A stretch of 64,000 bases of DNA from Microvelia longipes (taxonomy: Eukaryota; Arthropoda; Insecta; Hemiptera; Veliidae): assembly GCA_018340805.1 (NCBI GenBank), contig JACMZG010001914.1, positions 42,140,797 through 42,204,796 of the forward strand. Direction: 5' to 3'. A program made the translations under genes and the position numbers. Under the pieces are notes generated by a model. It did not search any database. It was not told the DNA's origin and worked only from the letters and a program-made list of their open reading frames with translations. Numbering within the stretch: the stretch's first letter is position 1; each line of letters begins with the position of its first letter. Shown one piece after another: positions 34,003 to 48,058 of the stretch.

Positions 34003-35220
34003 AACTAATGAATGTAGCCATTTTTGCAATTTGTCTACATTAATCCCCGAATCGGTCATCTTGGTCTCCGCTAATTTGTAATTTTATTTATAGCTTTTCC
34101 ACCTACGTACTTATTGTGAATTTATCTTTCATTAATTTAATTTATTATTTAATTTATCTATTAATTTTTATATGGTTTGTTTTAAACGAAATGGACGCAT
34201 TTCGCTTAATATTTATTTTATTTACGGTCTAGATTGGCCATCTTTAGATTATATAGTTTATTTATTACCTTAAATATTATTATTTTATCTTGTATTTTTC
34301 TATCTTTATTGTTATTTCACCGCCCAATGTTGATATTAGTTTGTAATTTCTTGTTCCGAGCTCAGATCCTTTAATCTGATTGGTCAGTGATTTTGTGATT
34401 AGGTGATTCGTTACCTATGAGTATGTAGGAGGGGGGGTAATCAGAGTGAGTCTTCTCCGGGGTTCTGAGCTGTTGGGACCAGAGACCCGTTTTTAATTAT
34501 TTCTTTTTACTAATTAATTTGTGACTAAACAGTAGTTTTACTATTAATTAATGTAATTGTTCTCTGTTAATGATCGTGGTCACGGTGCCACAATTAAGTC
34601 TTACGATTTTAGTAGATTAATTAGTGAATCCTGAAGTTCGTAGTGACTTGAGTGACGTTATATGTCACGTTATTGATTGTACGGCGTGCGGACTAGTGTG
34701 GCGTCTGGTTTTTAGTTGGTTGTGCTCAGTTGGTACACTGGCTATTTGTTCGTCCACAAGTTAATTAATGGTCTGACCAGTTAGAGGTCTGATGATCGTT
34801 ATTTTGGATAGGCGTACCTTTATTGGATTTACAGGAAGAAATATCTTAATTTGTTTTTTTAATTAATTTGGACCATTCTTAATACAAGTACCTTTTGTGT
34901 GTTAGCGAATTTCCTTTTTTTTAATCGGTCGACCATTTTCTGACACCATCATAAGATTAAAATTTATAATTTGTTACATCTAAGTATATAAATATATGTT
35001 AAACTTATACTTAAAACGCATAAGAACCTTAAACTTAATTGCATCTAAACAAAAATTTGACGTATACTGTATACCTAACCAAAATTGTGCATTATTAACT
35101 AAACCAAAATTTATGGTATATTAAAACTAAGTTTATAATATCCTAATTTTACTAAAATAAATAATTAGATCGTTATAATTTTTGTTTCTTTTTCTAAATT
35201 TATGCCAAGACTTATGTCTG
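34003..35220. mobile_element. Unclassified 1.2-kb insertion, unit 3
   Basis: Near-identical to 16129-17352, non-coding. Confidence 0.45.
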
Positions 35221-35342
35221 TTTTTTAGCGAATTTCCTTTGGAAATTCGCCTAATGGGATAGGCGTCATGGCGGAATTTGAACCTCGGACCACGACACAA
35301 ATCCATTTCAGAGGTCCCTAATGACGAAAAAATAATTTTCGC

Positions 35343-35409
<67 letters not shown>

Positions 35410-36360
35410 GTATTTCTAGACACTTTCTTGTAAACCTCTATCTTTCGAACGGATTAATATTTGTTAACCATACGAAAAATCAACCTTTGGGAGGACGAAC
35501 CCTATTGAAAACCAGGTTTATGTGACGTCATTAACCCAGTTTGCTGAGTCAGCGAAATTTTCAAAAAATCGGCAAAATTCAGGGTTAATATTTTTTGCCG
35601 CGAAAAAGGTCAATATTTATGTTTTTTGAGACGCTAAATCGAATGAAACCGGTCCGAAGTCGATACGACCAGTCTAAGTGACCTAAAAATCGAAAAAACC
35701 ATTGTAAATTACCGAAAACCAAAATTTAGGTCGATAAAAATAAGTTTCGAGTAGGGTGTCGTTTTCTATGTAATTTGTGGCGCTGAATCGAATAAAACCG
35801 GTCCGAAGTCGATAACACCACTCTAAGTGACCTAAAAATTAAAAAAAAACATTGTAAAATACCAAAAACCAAAATTTAGGTCGATAAAAAATAAATTTCG
35901 AGTATGGTGTCGTTTTCAATGTTTTTTGGGCCTCTGAGTTGAATGCCAGTGGTTGGGAGTCAATACGACTACTCAAACTCAAGGTACCTGGGTTCACATC
36001 CTGGAAGGGTCGATAATTTTTTATCGTTTTTTTTACTTAATATAAGTTTACAACTAGAAAATAATTCTGGCGCGGTGATCCGCATGTCAGGCGAATTTCC
36101 TTTGGATGCTTTGTTTCCGTGCTTTTTGCATTATATAAGTTTACAACTACTAAATAAATAATTCCGGCGCGGTGGTCCGCTGTCGGGCGAATTTCATTTA
36201 GAATGCGTGTTTCCGTGCTAAACAACCCATTTCTTGCTTATGCAAGAACCATGCCCATAGCGTGGTTCCGGTTCATGCTTAGAACCTAAGCAGTTTACTC
36301 AATTGTCAAGCACTGCTCGTAACTCATTTGTCTGTATTTTCCAAAGGAAATGCGCTAAAA
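35221..36360. mobile_element. G-family element, unit 3, long form
   Basis: Near-identical to 17353-18481, including the TA array at 35350-35408 and the tRNA-like module near 35940-36005. Confidence 0.65.
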
Positions 36361-36488
36361 CCTTTAAAGATAACTGACTAAGCTTAAAGATAAGTAACTA
36401 AGCTTTAAACTAGTGCAAATAATAGTGCGTACTTTTAATTTTAGAGGCATAGTTTTGTACAACTGAATGATTATGCGCATTTCCACCA

Positions 36489-36505
36489 CCATACTTGCAC
36501 CTCTC
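36489..36505 (-). pseudogene. Receptor gene C, TM5 exon remnant
   Basis: Same 17-bp remnant and acceptor as in unit 2, so the deletion of TM5-7 happened before units 2 and 3 separated. Confidence 0.72.
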
Positions 36506-36764
36506 CTGAAAAGATAATAATTCGTTTTTCATGTATTATGAATCATTCCACCTTTTCTATAACTAGAAATTAATGTAGCAAAACCTTGCTTTGGAGTTAG
36601 GAAAATCAAATTTAACATGAAAATCAAAATATTGTTTTCTTAAATTCAAAGAGAGTGTATACATTTTTGAATGTAAAACTAAATTATCGGTTTTAGGAAA
36701 TTTTATTTCCTGAATTATAAAATAAAATTTCATAATTCATAATTTTTTTAAATTTCATGAAATA

Positions 36765-37395
36765 AATTTCATTTTCTGGGATTTTATTTTAAAACCCCTT
36801 AAACCTCATAAGGGGTTTTTAACAAGTTATATGTTTGTATGTGTGTGCGACTGTTATAATCGCATCTCCCAGTGTGTTTACGCTTGTATGTTTAAACTTG
36901 ATACAAATATTAATCTCGAGGTCTCGTACTATCTAAAAAATAATGTTATTATGTCTAAGCAATAATTTCAAAAAAACTCATTAAATGCTAAACAAAGTTC
37001 AGATTGATTTGAAAATCTGGCACTATGTAGCCTTATACAAGACTAACAAATTTGTTATTATTTCATCTTAATATTAGTTGTTCCAAATTTTAATTAGATC
37101 GCATCATTATTCCGCGTTTTATGATTTTTCGACATTTTCGCTGAGTCATTAATGCAGGTTAATGACGTCATAAAAAATATTTTCCGAATAGCACAACTAC
37201 AGCCGTAGACTGATTTTTGTACAAAGTTTCAACTCTCTAGCAATAATACCCTGGAGCTACGATGATAACATACACACACACAACTTTGCAAATACCACTC
37301 AGGAGGCCTTCAAATCACCTTAAACGAATAATTTGGGTGACATCCCGGTTGCAGATTTTTTTGCGAACTCCCCTTCGGTATAAATGAGGAAAAGT
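36765..37395. mobile_element. Fold-back-type element, unit 3
   Basis: Counterpart of 18885-19515 with small indels. Confidence 0.55.
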
Positions 37396-40172
37396 AAATA
37401 TCAGTAAAATGTCCAATTGTGTTGTGATTAGGTACGAATTTCATTCCGTTCTATTTCAACAAAAGTCATTCTATACGGAGCTTTGGTGTTGAGCGATATC
37501 GAGGGAGGTATATGTGTATGGGTGATTGTTGGGAATAAAGCAGATTTTTACTTCAACGAAACATATTTGCAAGACCTGGTTAGACTTTCGGTGGTCACCA
37601 CGTCTGTATGGATGATAAATGTACTTTTTCACTTCCTATGTGAGCAGCACATTCAAGGATTTAGGACATTATGGTGCCTGCATGCAAACACAATGCCCTG
37701 CAAAACATGTATATAAACTTACAACACTGTTACAACTTTATTAAACGAACGTAAGTAAGTTCTTACATTTAGAAAATTGGGACTGAGCGTCATGTTTTTT
37801 GTGCTTGTTTGTACGTCGCGATAACTGCCGTAAAAATGGATGAATTGATAAATGTTGTATACATGTAAAATCAACTATGTGTCAGAGCTGTATAGTTTTT
37901 GGCAATCTTCCGAAAAATATTTTCAAATAAAACTGTTAATATGGCGGAACAAATAAAAAAAATCGAGTACGGGTACCTCGGAACATTTCCTCACCCTTCG
38001 GACTCGCTTCGCTCGCCCTCAGAATAGGATGGTTAACAATGGCCTAGAGTTTATGTACTTCGACTCGCTTCGCTCGCCTCCAGAATAAGATGGTTTAAAA
38101 TGGCCTAGAGTTTATGTACTTCGGACTCGCTTCGCTCGCCCTCAGAATAGGATGGTTAACAATGCTTAGGTTTATGTACTTCGGGACTCGCTTCGCTCGT
38201 CCTCAGAATAGGATGGTTAGCAAATGGTCTAGGGCAGGGGGGGGGGTTAACTTAAATGAGGAAAAGTTTTGGACTCGGTTATCGCAAGCTACTAAAAATA
38301 ACGCTGCGGCGGACCGGTGCGGACAACTTATGAACTAACCCCAATAGCTTTCCAAAAATGACTTATTATTTTTTTATATTTAAATTTTGAATACCATGAT
38401 AATTCTTGGTTATGACAGCTACATTTATTATTATTAAAATTGATTGTTTTCTGTATGTATTTTTCACAAAAACGGTTCGCCGTTGCATGTTCTGTATTTC
38501 CAAAATTCAGAAACTAAAAGTAAATAGAAACCTTTTTAAAACTTCCAGAGAACGCTAATGATGGCAGATAAGTATATTTTCATTTTAATTAATTTATTGA
38601 TTTAGTCGATTTTATCAGGTAATTACATTTAATCACATGTGCGCATCTCGCCGATGTAATTAAAATACAGGCTGCATTAAATGCCAAAATCTATTCTTTT
38701 AGCACGTGTAAAACTTAAGCCACTATTTCATTATTACCTGATTGAATCAATTAAATTAAATAAATTACTTAAATGAAAAAACTTAAAAATAATCACAAGT
38801 GTTCTGTGTAAGTTAAAGTGGTAGGGTTAGTTAGAAGTATAACTATACAAAGTATAAAAATTAAATTTCAAACTGACTGTGGGTATAAAGCGGGAAATTA
38901 AGACACGCCCACTCAATTGAAAAGTAGGTCCGCCGCAGCGCTAGCGTCGACCGGAATCCAAAATTTTCCCACCATTGAGTCGACAGTCTTACTGTTTAAG
39001 TATCTATAGTCTCTGGTCTAGGGTTTTTTACCCGATTTTTTCAATTATTTTACAAAAAGCATACAAGATTGTTAAACTTCGCATAATCTTAAATGAGACA
39101 AAGTTCCGATTTTTTACTCGTTTTATTAAATTATTTGAATTGTTGGCGGAAATTTGTAACCTGACAAATGTAAACAAACTTTTACGTTTAACAAAAGTGT
39201 TGCACTAATTAATAACTATGTTCGCTTATAACTTTTTCACTAATTAGTAGATTTTGATCAGAGTTGTTTTATATTTATTCCTATTTTTTGCGGTTCCAAC
39301 GACGTGTTATATGTCAAAAACACGTGTATACTTTTGGTATTATTAAGCTTTAAAATTTTAAATTTCAAAAGTAAATAATTTCAAAATGGCGGCCAATATC
39401 AAAACGAAATTTGGGAGATTTGTTTGTCATATTGAGAGGTATATTCCTGCCAAATTTCAAGTTCATCGGGTAATTTTTCGATTTTTTACGTTTTTTTTAA
39501 TTTTTGCTGACTAAGGAAATAGGTTAATGGTGACATAAAATTTTGATATTTCCGGGCAGAACAACTAGACCCAAAGACTGATTTTTGTACCAAGTTTCAA
39601 ATATCTAGCATAAACACAGTGGGGTTATGCGTGACACAGACACACACACACACAGACAGACAGTCAGACATCAAGCTGAAATCGGTTCAGATGGTCCTAA
39701 AAACATCTTAAATGGATAATTCAAGTGAAATCTCGGGTTAAAATATTTTGGGTGAAACCAATACTTTTCCTCTATATACCTTCTGTATAAGAAGGTGAGG
39801 AAAAGTAATAAAATGTTGAGTGAAAAATATCTAAAGTTTTTAATATTTAAAAAAATCATAAAACGCTGCAAAAAATAGTCCGATTGTTTTGAGATTTGGC
39901 AAGCATGTAACCATGTAAGAGACTAAGATATGTGTTCAAGTTTCATCTTATTATAAGCATTAGTTCAATTTTTTATCGAATGACTTGTTACGTTTTTTCA
40001 AAAAAAATTGTAAAATAATCGGAAAATAAGCCGATTGAGTTGAAAATTGGCTCAAGTGTAAACCTTTACGGTAATAATAAATAAGTACACTAAGTTTCGT
40101 TTTAATACAACAAGTATATCTATGGTTAATTAAAGAATCAGCTACCGTCGATACTTGCTGTTGGTTTTTGTT
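37396..40172. other. Gene C intron, repeat-rich, with 62-bp repeat
   Basis: Matches 19516-22298. The four-unit 62-bp SINE-tail repeat is at about 37998-38235 with several 1-2 base losses. No gene. Confidence 0.6.
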
Positions 40173-40348
40173 GGATCATAAACGTTATGAAGCATAGAGC
40201 GTGGTTAGTGCATTATGGGTGACCGGGAAAATGAAGCGGATGTATTTTACTCTGAGGACGAGCAAAGCGAGTCTGAAGTTAGAAGTATGAGCGTAGCGAA
40301 TCCGATGTAATGAGGAAGTCCGAGGTAACCTGAACTCGATTTTTTTTT
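40173..40348 (+). mobile_element. 5S-rRNA-derived SINE, copy 5
   Basis: Counterpart of copy 3 with small deletions (GGGTGACCGGGAAAATG). Confidence 0.75.
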
Positions 40349-40400
40349 TACTTTACCCCGTATTTTTTTTAGTTAGATATTGCTTTTCTTCTTTTATTAC

Positions 40401-40584
40401 CTATTAGAAACATTTATGGCCGCCAATATAAGGTTTGAAGTCGCTGCTGTAATGTATGATGTCGCTATACTCCAGAATAATGGTCACAACTGATATAATT
40501 AGAGGTCCTCCCCATCCATAGCAGCTGTAAAGGATTAGTTTTTTCATTTTGCCTGATTTTCTTCTCGTTTGCTTTTCCAGTACT
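40401..40584 (-). pseudogene. Receptor gene C, TM4 exon with 1-bp deletion
   Basis: Same splice sites as gene B. One base is missing near 40410 (AGAAACATTT versus AGAAAGCATTT), which breaks the frame at the extracellular-loop Cys just before the donor. This lies in a stretch full of small indels, so it may be a sequence error. Confidence 0.7.
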
Positions 40585-40708
40585 CTGAAATAGAATAAAA
40601 AATTGTTTTAAGGAATTTTCAAGAAAAATGCGCTTACGAGATTGGATTCATGGAGAGGGGAGTTGGGACGGTAGATTTTTCAAAAAAAGGGGGTCTTCCT
40701 GATAAGGA

Positions 40709-40729
40709 ATATATATATATATATAATAT

Positions 40730-40821
<92 letters not shown>

Positions 40822-40835
40822 TATATTATATATTA

Positions 40836-40918
<83 letters not shown>
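40709..40918. repeat. (TA)n microsatellite, about 210 bp
   Basis: Interrupted TA/TAT runs. Counterpart of 22838-23027. Confidence 0.96.
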
Positions 40919-40922
<4 letters not shown>

Positions 40923-42004
40923 TATTTACGAGATTAGTGTGTCATAGGCGTTTCTGTGATACACGATAACTTTCGAACGCTTTGTTGGGTCGAATGAAAC
41001 TCAGTAAAAAATTTACTTGCTAACCCTCGAACCCTATTTTTATGAAATATGTGTGACATCATCAACTACTACAATGACTCCACAAACAAAAATCACTTAT
41101 CCTCATATATTGTTGCTATGTTTGGTTTACAAACGTAAGAAGTTTTATTGTATTATTGATTAGTTCTGGTTTTATTGATTGACATATATTTGTCAAACAA
41201 TACATTATGTCATTGATTGACATAGTGTAAACAAATCACGTATTTATACTAATTCATTCGAAAATTCCCTTATATCGTGGCAGAATGTCACTTATATAAA
41301 CTAGTAATATGACGGACTAATAAAATACGACACCATGTGGCCGGGAAGTGGCTACAGGGAGGCGGGTGGCTACAGGGAGGTGGGTGGCCGGGAAAAGGCT
41401 ACAGGTAGGCGAGTGGCCGGGAAAGTGGCTACAGGGAGGCGGGTCATAGCGCCAAACGCCGTGAAGCGGCTAAGAGGCAGAAAGGCATCTTGCATTGGTT
41501 TATGACTTCGTGATTTTCATGAACAAAATAAAGTAACGTTGTTTATAAAGAGTTAGGCAACATATCATCTATGTCTGTATTCACAAGATCAGTCCATTGT
41601 CAAGTGTAAAATGTGGCAACTATGAGGTGGAAATCATAAATAAGCAGAAATCCAATTCTTTAATTTCCCTCTTTACATCCGAACAACATTATAACTCATT
41701 TTCCGACGCAACCTCGTTAGAGATGCATCACTCAGAGTCGTTGCCAGAGGCTTAACACTAAAAATAAACTTATCTTTAATGTACTAGGCGAAAGACGTAC
41801 TTTTTAGTCTCGATCGTCGATATCTGTGTTGTTTTTCTTTGTTGCAAGATTTTTGACAGATAGGACTACTTATACGCGAAAACTTAAACAGGAAAATCTT
41901 TGAAATACTGTTTTTAGCGATTGGTAAAAAGTGACTTGTAGGACTTAATAGGAGGAATCACCAGTGGTGATACTTCGACTTTCTGATTAAAACTAATTTC
42001 CATT
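40919..42004. other. Gene C large intron, indel-rich
   Basis: Matches 23028-24117 with many single-base gains and losses from about 41640 on. GC-rich direct repeats at 41335-41450. No gene. Confidence 0.6.
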
Positions 42005-42533
42005 GTATTATCATTACCTGAAAGCCAGCATGATTCGTTATTATCATTACCGAAAGCAGCATGATGTCGTATTATCATTACCTGTAAGCCAGCATAATGT
42101 CGTATTATTATTACCTAAAGCTGCCATAATGTCGTATTATCATGCTTGAAGCCTAGTATGATGTGTATTATCACTACTAAAAAGCCAGCATGATGTCGTA
42201 TTATCATCACTAATAGCCAGCACAATGTTGTATTATCAGTACCTGAAACCAGCATGATGTCGTATTATCACTATTTCTGAAGTCCAAGCATGATGTCGTA
42301 TTATCATTTACATTAATAGCTAGCATAATGTTGTATTATCATTACTTGAAAGCCAGCGTGATGTGTATTATCATACCTGAAATCCAGCATGATGTCGTAT
42401 TATCATTACCCTGAAAGCCAGCATGATGTCGTATTATTCATTACCTAATATCCAGCATAAGTCGTATTATCATTTACCTGAAAGCTTTGCAGTTTAATGT
42501 CTTATTATCATTACCTGAAAGCAGCATGATGTC
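42005..42533 (+). repeat. 33-bp tandem repeat, unit 3, indel-damaged
   Basis: The same 16-unit array as 24118-24645, but units vary from about 30 to 36 bp and the open frame is lost. The errors are scattered along the array, unlike the clean 33-bp period of unit 2. Confidence 0.85.
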
Positions 42534-43885
42534 GAAGCACATGAGTTTCAACCAAAGAAAAAAACCATTGCAAGAAAAGGCATACTGCAGTTATATGACT
42601 GTCAACAGTTGCAATTCGTTGCATCCATTAGTAACATGTTTAAAAGGACTTCGTCCTTAAATACATTTACATTACATATACATTCCTCGTTAAATACATT
42701 AATAGTTTTAAATTAAATATTAATATGAGAAACTTATTTTAATTATTTTATTTTATTTAATTTAGGGGCCAAATAGCATTTGGCTTATTTGTGATGCGTA
42801 AGGTTATTTGAAGGACTCGTCTTCATTTAAAAATAAATTTAATATTAAAATTAAATAAGTTTAGGATTTTATCATTTGGTTATTGGTGATTTTCGTACCC
42901 GTGAATCCTTTTATTTTTAATGTAAATTAAATATTTTTAATTTGAGATTAAATGTAACTCTAGAGTTTCCTATTAACGTTTAAGAAAACCAGATTGGATC
43001 TGAAAATGAGAATCCGAGGTTTTTTAAAAAATCAAAAGAACAGAAATGAATACAAAATTATTCATTCTCTGTTTACATGTTTTGATTTTTCAATATTTTA
43101 TCTTTTATTTTTTAAATGTAGATTGTAGTGCTTTTTCATTGTTTGTATTGTATTGTTTGATTGTACGTTTTTTATCAGTTGATTGATGATTTTTCAGTTT
43201 TCGTTGACTGTACTTGTTTTTTATAGTGCACTTATATTTTTGTTTCTGTATAAGTTTTCGAAACGTTGATTTTGGATCCAGTACTTTGAGCGGAGGAGTG
43301 TTTTAGAATTAATATTTATTACCGGTTGGTTGAGTTTGTTGTGGTTTTTTATATATATATATACAGGGTGTCCACGGATGGAGTTTGCCTATAGTGTAAA
43401 TGACAAAAAATTTCATTTTTCGACAAAAAGTCACTCTTTATAAAAATTTTTGCTTGTTTTGGAAACGAAGATTGAGCAGACTTAAAAAGGTTCGTACCAT
43501 GTACCTAGTACCCAAAAATGTACAATTTTTTAAAATTCGCCAGAGGAGAAGGTCTAATTTTGATTTTACGACAAAAAATTATTCTATTCAAAAAAGTCAC
43601 TTATTTTTTTTAAAATAAATCAATTTATGCAATAAAAACATGACAATCATTTTTCACATTAATTAAAAATTATTTTTTTTTTATTCATTTGTTTTTTTTA
43701 TTTTGTTTGATTTAATTGAAAACACAAAATTCAGCTGATTAATTAATTAATAATAAATGTAAACAAACTACATATTAAATCTGTTCTACTATTGTATTAA
43801 TAAATACAATGTTTCTAAATCTAATAAATAAATTAAAAAATTCTAAAGTAAGAAAATTAAGGAAAGTAAAATAACGGCATCCGTA

Positions 43886-44922
43886 TTATTCAATATTGTA
43901 AACACCACGTTCGACGCACAGTTCTAATCTTTTCTTGAATTCATTATAGATCTGCCTAACATTTCTTTCGGTCACTGTTTCCACTCTTCTCGTATCTTGT
44001 TTTTTTAAAATATTTACAGCATTGAGGATACAGTTTCGTTTTGAAATACTTTTCTTTTCAAGTACCCACAACAGAAGAAATCCATTGTTGTTAGGTCAGG
44101 GAACGCGCAGGCCAAGCAAAGCGTCCAAATTCGTTCCTATGCCATTTTCTAATTAGGGTCTAAACTATCTCTGACGTTATAGGTTGAATGCGCCGGACAT
44201 CATTTGTTGAAAATGCATTTTTTGTCTAAAGTCTAAAAATTTTCTTCGTCTAACTGTCTGTGTTTAAAAATTGTCTAATAAATGATAAGTACTGTTTGGT
44301 TCAGTGCCCCGTCTAAAAATATGTCCAATTAGTTTTTGTTGGTGTCACTGGCGCACCATACATTATTTTAAATTTTTGACTGTTTGTAGATAGAATAATT
44401 TGTGATTTGTCTGTGTCCAGTATCGTGCGTTTGTGAGGATACATGGTCGGCGTGGTTTGCTAATAGAGTCGATTCTCGCAATATTATTCCGTTTTGAAAT
44501 TTGGTTTCGTATTTTCCTAATGTCAAACTAAAGTCAAGTCCTAGGCGTCGTCTCCGGTGGCTGTCTAGTTTGTGTAGAAAATGAGGTTATATGCGATGGT
44601 ATTTGTTACTTTCAAAATCTTTCTCGTATGGAATTTACTGATCATTAGTTCTTGCTGTCTGTTCTGAGCGACTGGAGGGATTATCCGGTACGGGAATCTC
44701 CGAGACAAACAATGTTGCTGCGTCGTTCTTCATGTCATTCTTTTCTCTTGCTTTTTACGTCACACACTGCCGGGTTCCGCACCAACATTTTTAAACATTC
44801 TGCCTGGTTGCGTTAACAGTAGAAATCTAATATGTACAGTTCTATAGGGCTCGAGGGGTATGTTACGTCCCCAATACCCGTAACACTGAACAAGTTAGTA
44901 TTCTCCTGTTCTTGCGTAACAT
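43886..44922 (-). pseudogene. DD41D mariner-family transposase, heavily damaged
   Basis: Only short pieces read, such as an N-terminal-like start at 44920 and a C-terminal EFKKRLELCVERG. Catalytic motifs are broken by many indels. Confidence 0.7.
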
Positions 44923-45301
44923 CTGAATTAATAAAAGAATTAAAAAAATTAAAAAGTTGTTATTTAAATTAGCTGTTAGCAACATATTATAATATGTTCT
45001 AAATTACCACTTTAGAAAAAATAATGTTCAATAATTATTTAAGTACGAATAAAATTTCAAAATTGCAAAATAAAAAAATTCTGGCGCGGTTGGTCCGCAT
45101 TGTGGGGAAGTGGCCTTTGGATGCGTGTTTCCGCTGCTTTTTACATTATATGAAGTTTACAACTGTTAGGCAAGATAAATTATAAGTAAAAATGAGAAAG
45201 CTGATCACTCACTTGTTGCGCGAGTCATTTCCACTGAGCGTATAGTTAACCAGTCTGGGAAAATTTTTTCATTTTAGTCTTCATATAGGAATTTATTCGA
45301 A

Positions 45302-46760
45302 AGCTAAATGTGTTAACCTACTAAGGGCGCCAAAGAGAAATATTTAAATTAAAATAACGTGCGTAACAACAACTAGTCGTAAAATGGAGAGTGCGCGCGG
45401 GGTGTCGCGTGTGGGCTGAATATGAGAAAAAGCGTGTTCCGTGCTTAAAAACTCGATGTGCGTAAGGTTCCGGATCATGCTTAGAAACCTAAGCGAGTTA
45501 CGCAATTGTCAGCACTGCCTCGTAACTTCAATTTTGTCTGTATTTTCAAAGGAAATGCGCATAATTAATTATCCAGTGTGGTTGTACAAACTATACCTCG
45601 TGTAATGTGGATGAGTGGGTACGCGTTATTATTGCACTAGTTTAATGGTAAGGTTACTTATATTTAGGCTTAGTACAGTCAGTCATCTTTAAAGGTTTTG
45701 GCGCATTTCCTTTGAAAAAAAATACAGACAAAAGGATTGAGTTACGAGCAGTGCTTGACAATTGAGTAACTGCTTAGGTTCTAAAGCATGATCCGAACCT
45801 TAAGCAAGAGAAATTGGTAAGACGGAAACACGATCTACATGAAATTTGGCGCGTATGCGAGCGACCAACCGTGCCGCCAGTGAATATTTATTTAGAGTGT
45901 AACTTAATAATGTAAAAACACGGAAAACACGGAGGCGCAAAGGAAATCGCTGCATAATGTGCGGACAACCGCGCGCAGATTGATTCTAGTTGTTAAACTT
46001 TAACAGTGTGTGTAAAAAACGAGGGGAAAAGAATAGATAGCACCCGTGTCGCGAGGTGGGTGAACCCAGTAACCCTGGGTTTGTGAGTTCGTATTGACTC
46101 CGGATCCATCGCATTCAACTCAAGAGCCCTGAGGAAGAAACTGTGAAGTAGTAGCGTGCGAGTCGCCTACTCGAAATTTAAGGTTTCAGGACCTGGTGAT
46201 GAGTGTTCTATAATTTTGTGGTTTTTTTCGATGGTGAGCTAAAGTGGTCGTAAGCGATGTTTGTGTTGTGGACGGTGTTGTTCGGATTCAGCGCCCAAAT
46301 GTATCTAGAAGATGAACGACACCGACTGTTGTGAAATTATTTTTTTCGGAGCGCGTAGAGTAGTTGTTGGTTGGTTCGGTAGTAGTTTACGTGGCAATGG
46401 TTTTTTTCGATTTGTAGTGCGAGTGTTAGAGTTGTACGCTTCGGACCGGTTTCATTCGATTCAGCGTCTGCGAGAGAGAAACAAATATTGACCGTTGTTG
46501 CGCCCGGGCAAAAAATATTAACTCTGAAGTTTTTGCCATTTGCGAGATTTGGCGCTGGACCAGCAAAAGGGGGTGTGAGTGAGCGTCGTGAAAGACGCGT
46601 TTGTAGTGTCGGGTCCCTCCCAAAGGTGTTTGTACAGTATGGAGTTAAAAGAATGTATTGAATCCGTGCGTAAGAGTAGAGTGTGTGGGTAGTGTTTAAC
46701 AAGAGAGTGGTGTCGTAGAAATACAGATAGTTGTGATATAGTGGAGTTAGAGTATACTAG
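45302..46760. other. Scrambled low-quality stretch over nested insert
   Basis: Corresponds to 27430-28720 but carries frequent extra G/T-rich bases (GTGTG, GAG, GCG) and losses. For example 46020-46090 only loosely matches 28077-28150. Flanking sequence recovers from about 46900. Confidence 0.75.
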
Positions 46761-47015
46761 TGAGTAAAGATATTATAATAGAGTTATATAATATGTTATA
46801 TATATATAGGCAAATTATATATATAATATATGAGTTATATATAAATATAATATATATAATATAGATATAGTATATATATATATATAATATATATAAGTCG
46901 TCGAAATTATTTTTCGTCATTAGGGACTCTGAAACGGATTTGGTCGTGGTCCGAGGTTCGAATTCCGCCATGACGCCTATCCCATTAGGCGAATTTCCAA
47001 GGAAATTCGCTAAAA
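45695..47015. mobile_element. G-family element nested in mariner, unit 3
   Basis: Left end GGCGCATTTCCTTTG, right end GGAAATTCGCTAAAA. The inner part is degraded as described for the overlapping stretch. Confidence 0.55.
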
Positions 47016-47482
47016 AGTAATAATCTACTTAATCAAGTCATCAAAATAATAAGTATTTATTAAAGTACAAATCAAAATACACGTGGAGTTTGTTTACATT
47101 TATTATTAATTAATTAAATCAGCTGATTTTGTGTTTCATTAAATCAAAACAAAATAAAAAAAACAGAAACAAATGAATAAAAAAATTAATTAATGGTGAA
47201 AAATGATTGTCATGTTTTCATTTCATAAATGATTTTTTTTTATAAAAATAAGTGACTTTTGAGAATAACTTTTTGTCGTAAAATCAAAATAGACCTACTT
47301 CTCTCTTGGCGAATTTCAAAAAATTGTACATTTTGGGTACTGGGTACATTGTACGAAACTTTTAGTCTGCTCAATCTTCGTTTCAAAACAAGCAACAATT
47401 TTTATAAAGAGTGACTTTCTGTCGAAAAATGAATTTTTTTGTCATTTACACGTATAGGCAACTCCATCCGTGGACACCCTGT

Positions 47483-47606
<124 letters not shown>

Positions 47607-47648
47607 CAATTAAAATAACTTACAGATGGTTAAAAATATAGATGGAAA

Positions 47649-47760
47649 GGATGTACTCGAGCTTTCGCCGTGCGGTTTCGTCAGAAGTGTAGCCTGTACT
47701 GAAGTAGCAAGTACGTGCTACACTCCTGACGAAGCCGCACGGCGTAGCTCAAGTACATCC
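47649..47760. repeat. Imperfect hairpin, unit 3
   Basis: Counterpart of 29541-29653 with one base missing in the right arm (GGCGTAGCTC). Confidence 0.78.
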
Positions 47761-48058
47761 TGTCCTAGCGGTCATTTCCTCTGAAGAGACTTGATTTCGG
47801 TATGTTACATTCGGACCGCGACTGCTGTCTGCTAGGACTGTGTAATGTTTTTGCACTGTAAATGCACCTATACTTCTCTGCTTATACATAGACACACATT
47901 TTTTCGATGTTTTTGGTCTATTAGTTCTGGAACGTGAAAGTTTTATAATATAAAATAATTTAATTTTTAATATAGAATAATGCTTCTTTAGCGTTAGAAA
48001 GTAGAAAAAAGAAGAAGATTGGAGAGAGTTTAGGGAAATAGATAAATTGCTGACTTAC

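Larger units (their letters stand above)
43364..47481 (-). mobile_element. Mariner-like DD41D transposon, unit 3 copy with nested insert
   Basis: Same boundaries as in unit 2. The decayed transposase lies at 43886-44922 and the nested G element at 45695-47015. Much of it is full of small indels. Confidence 0.8.
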
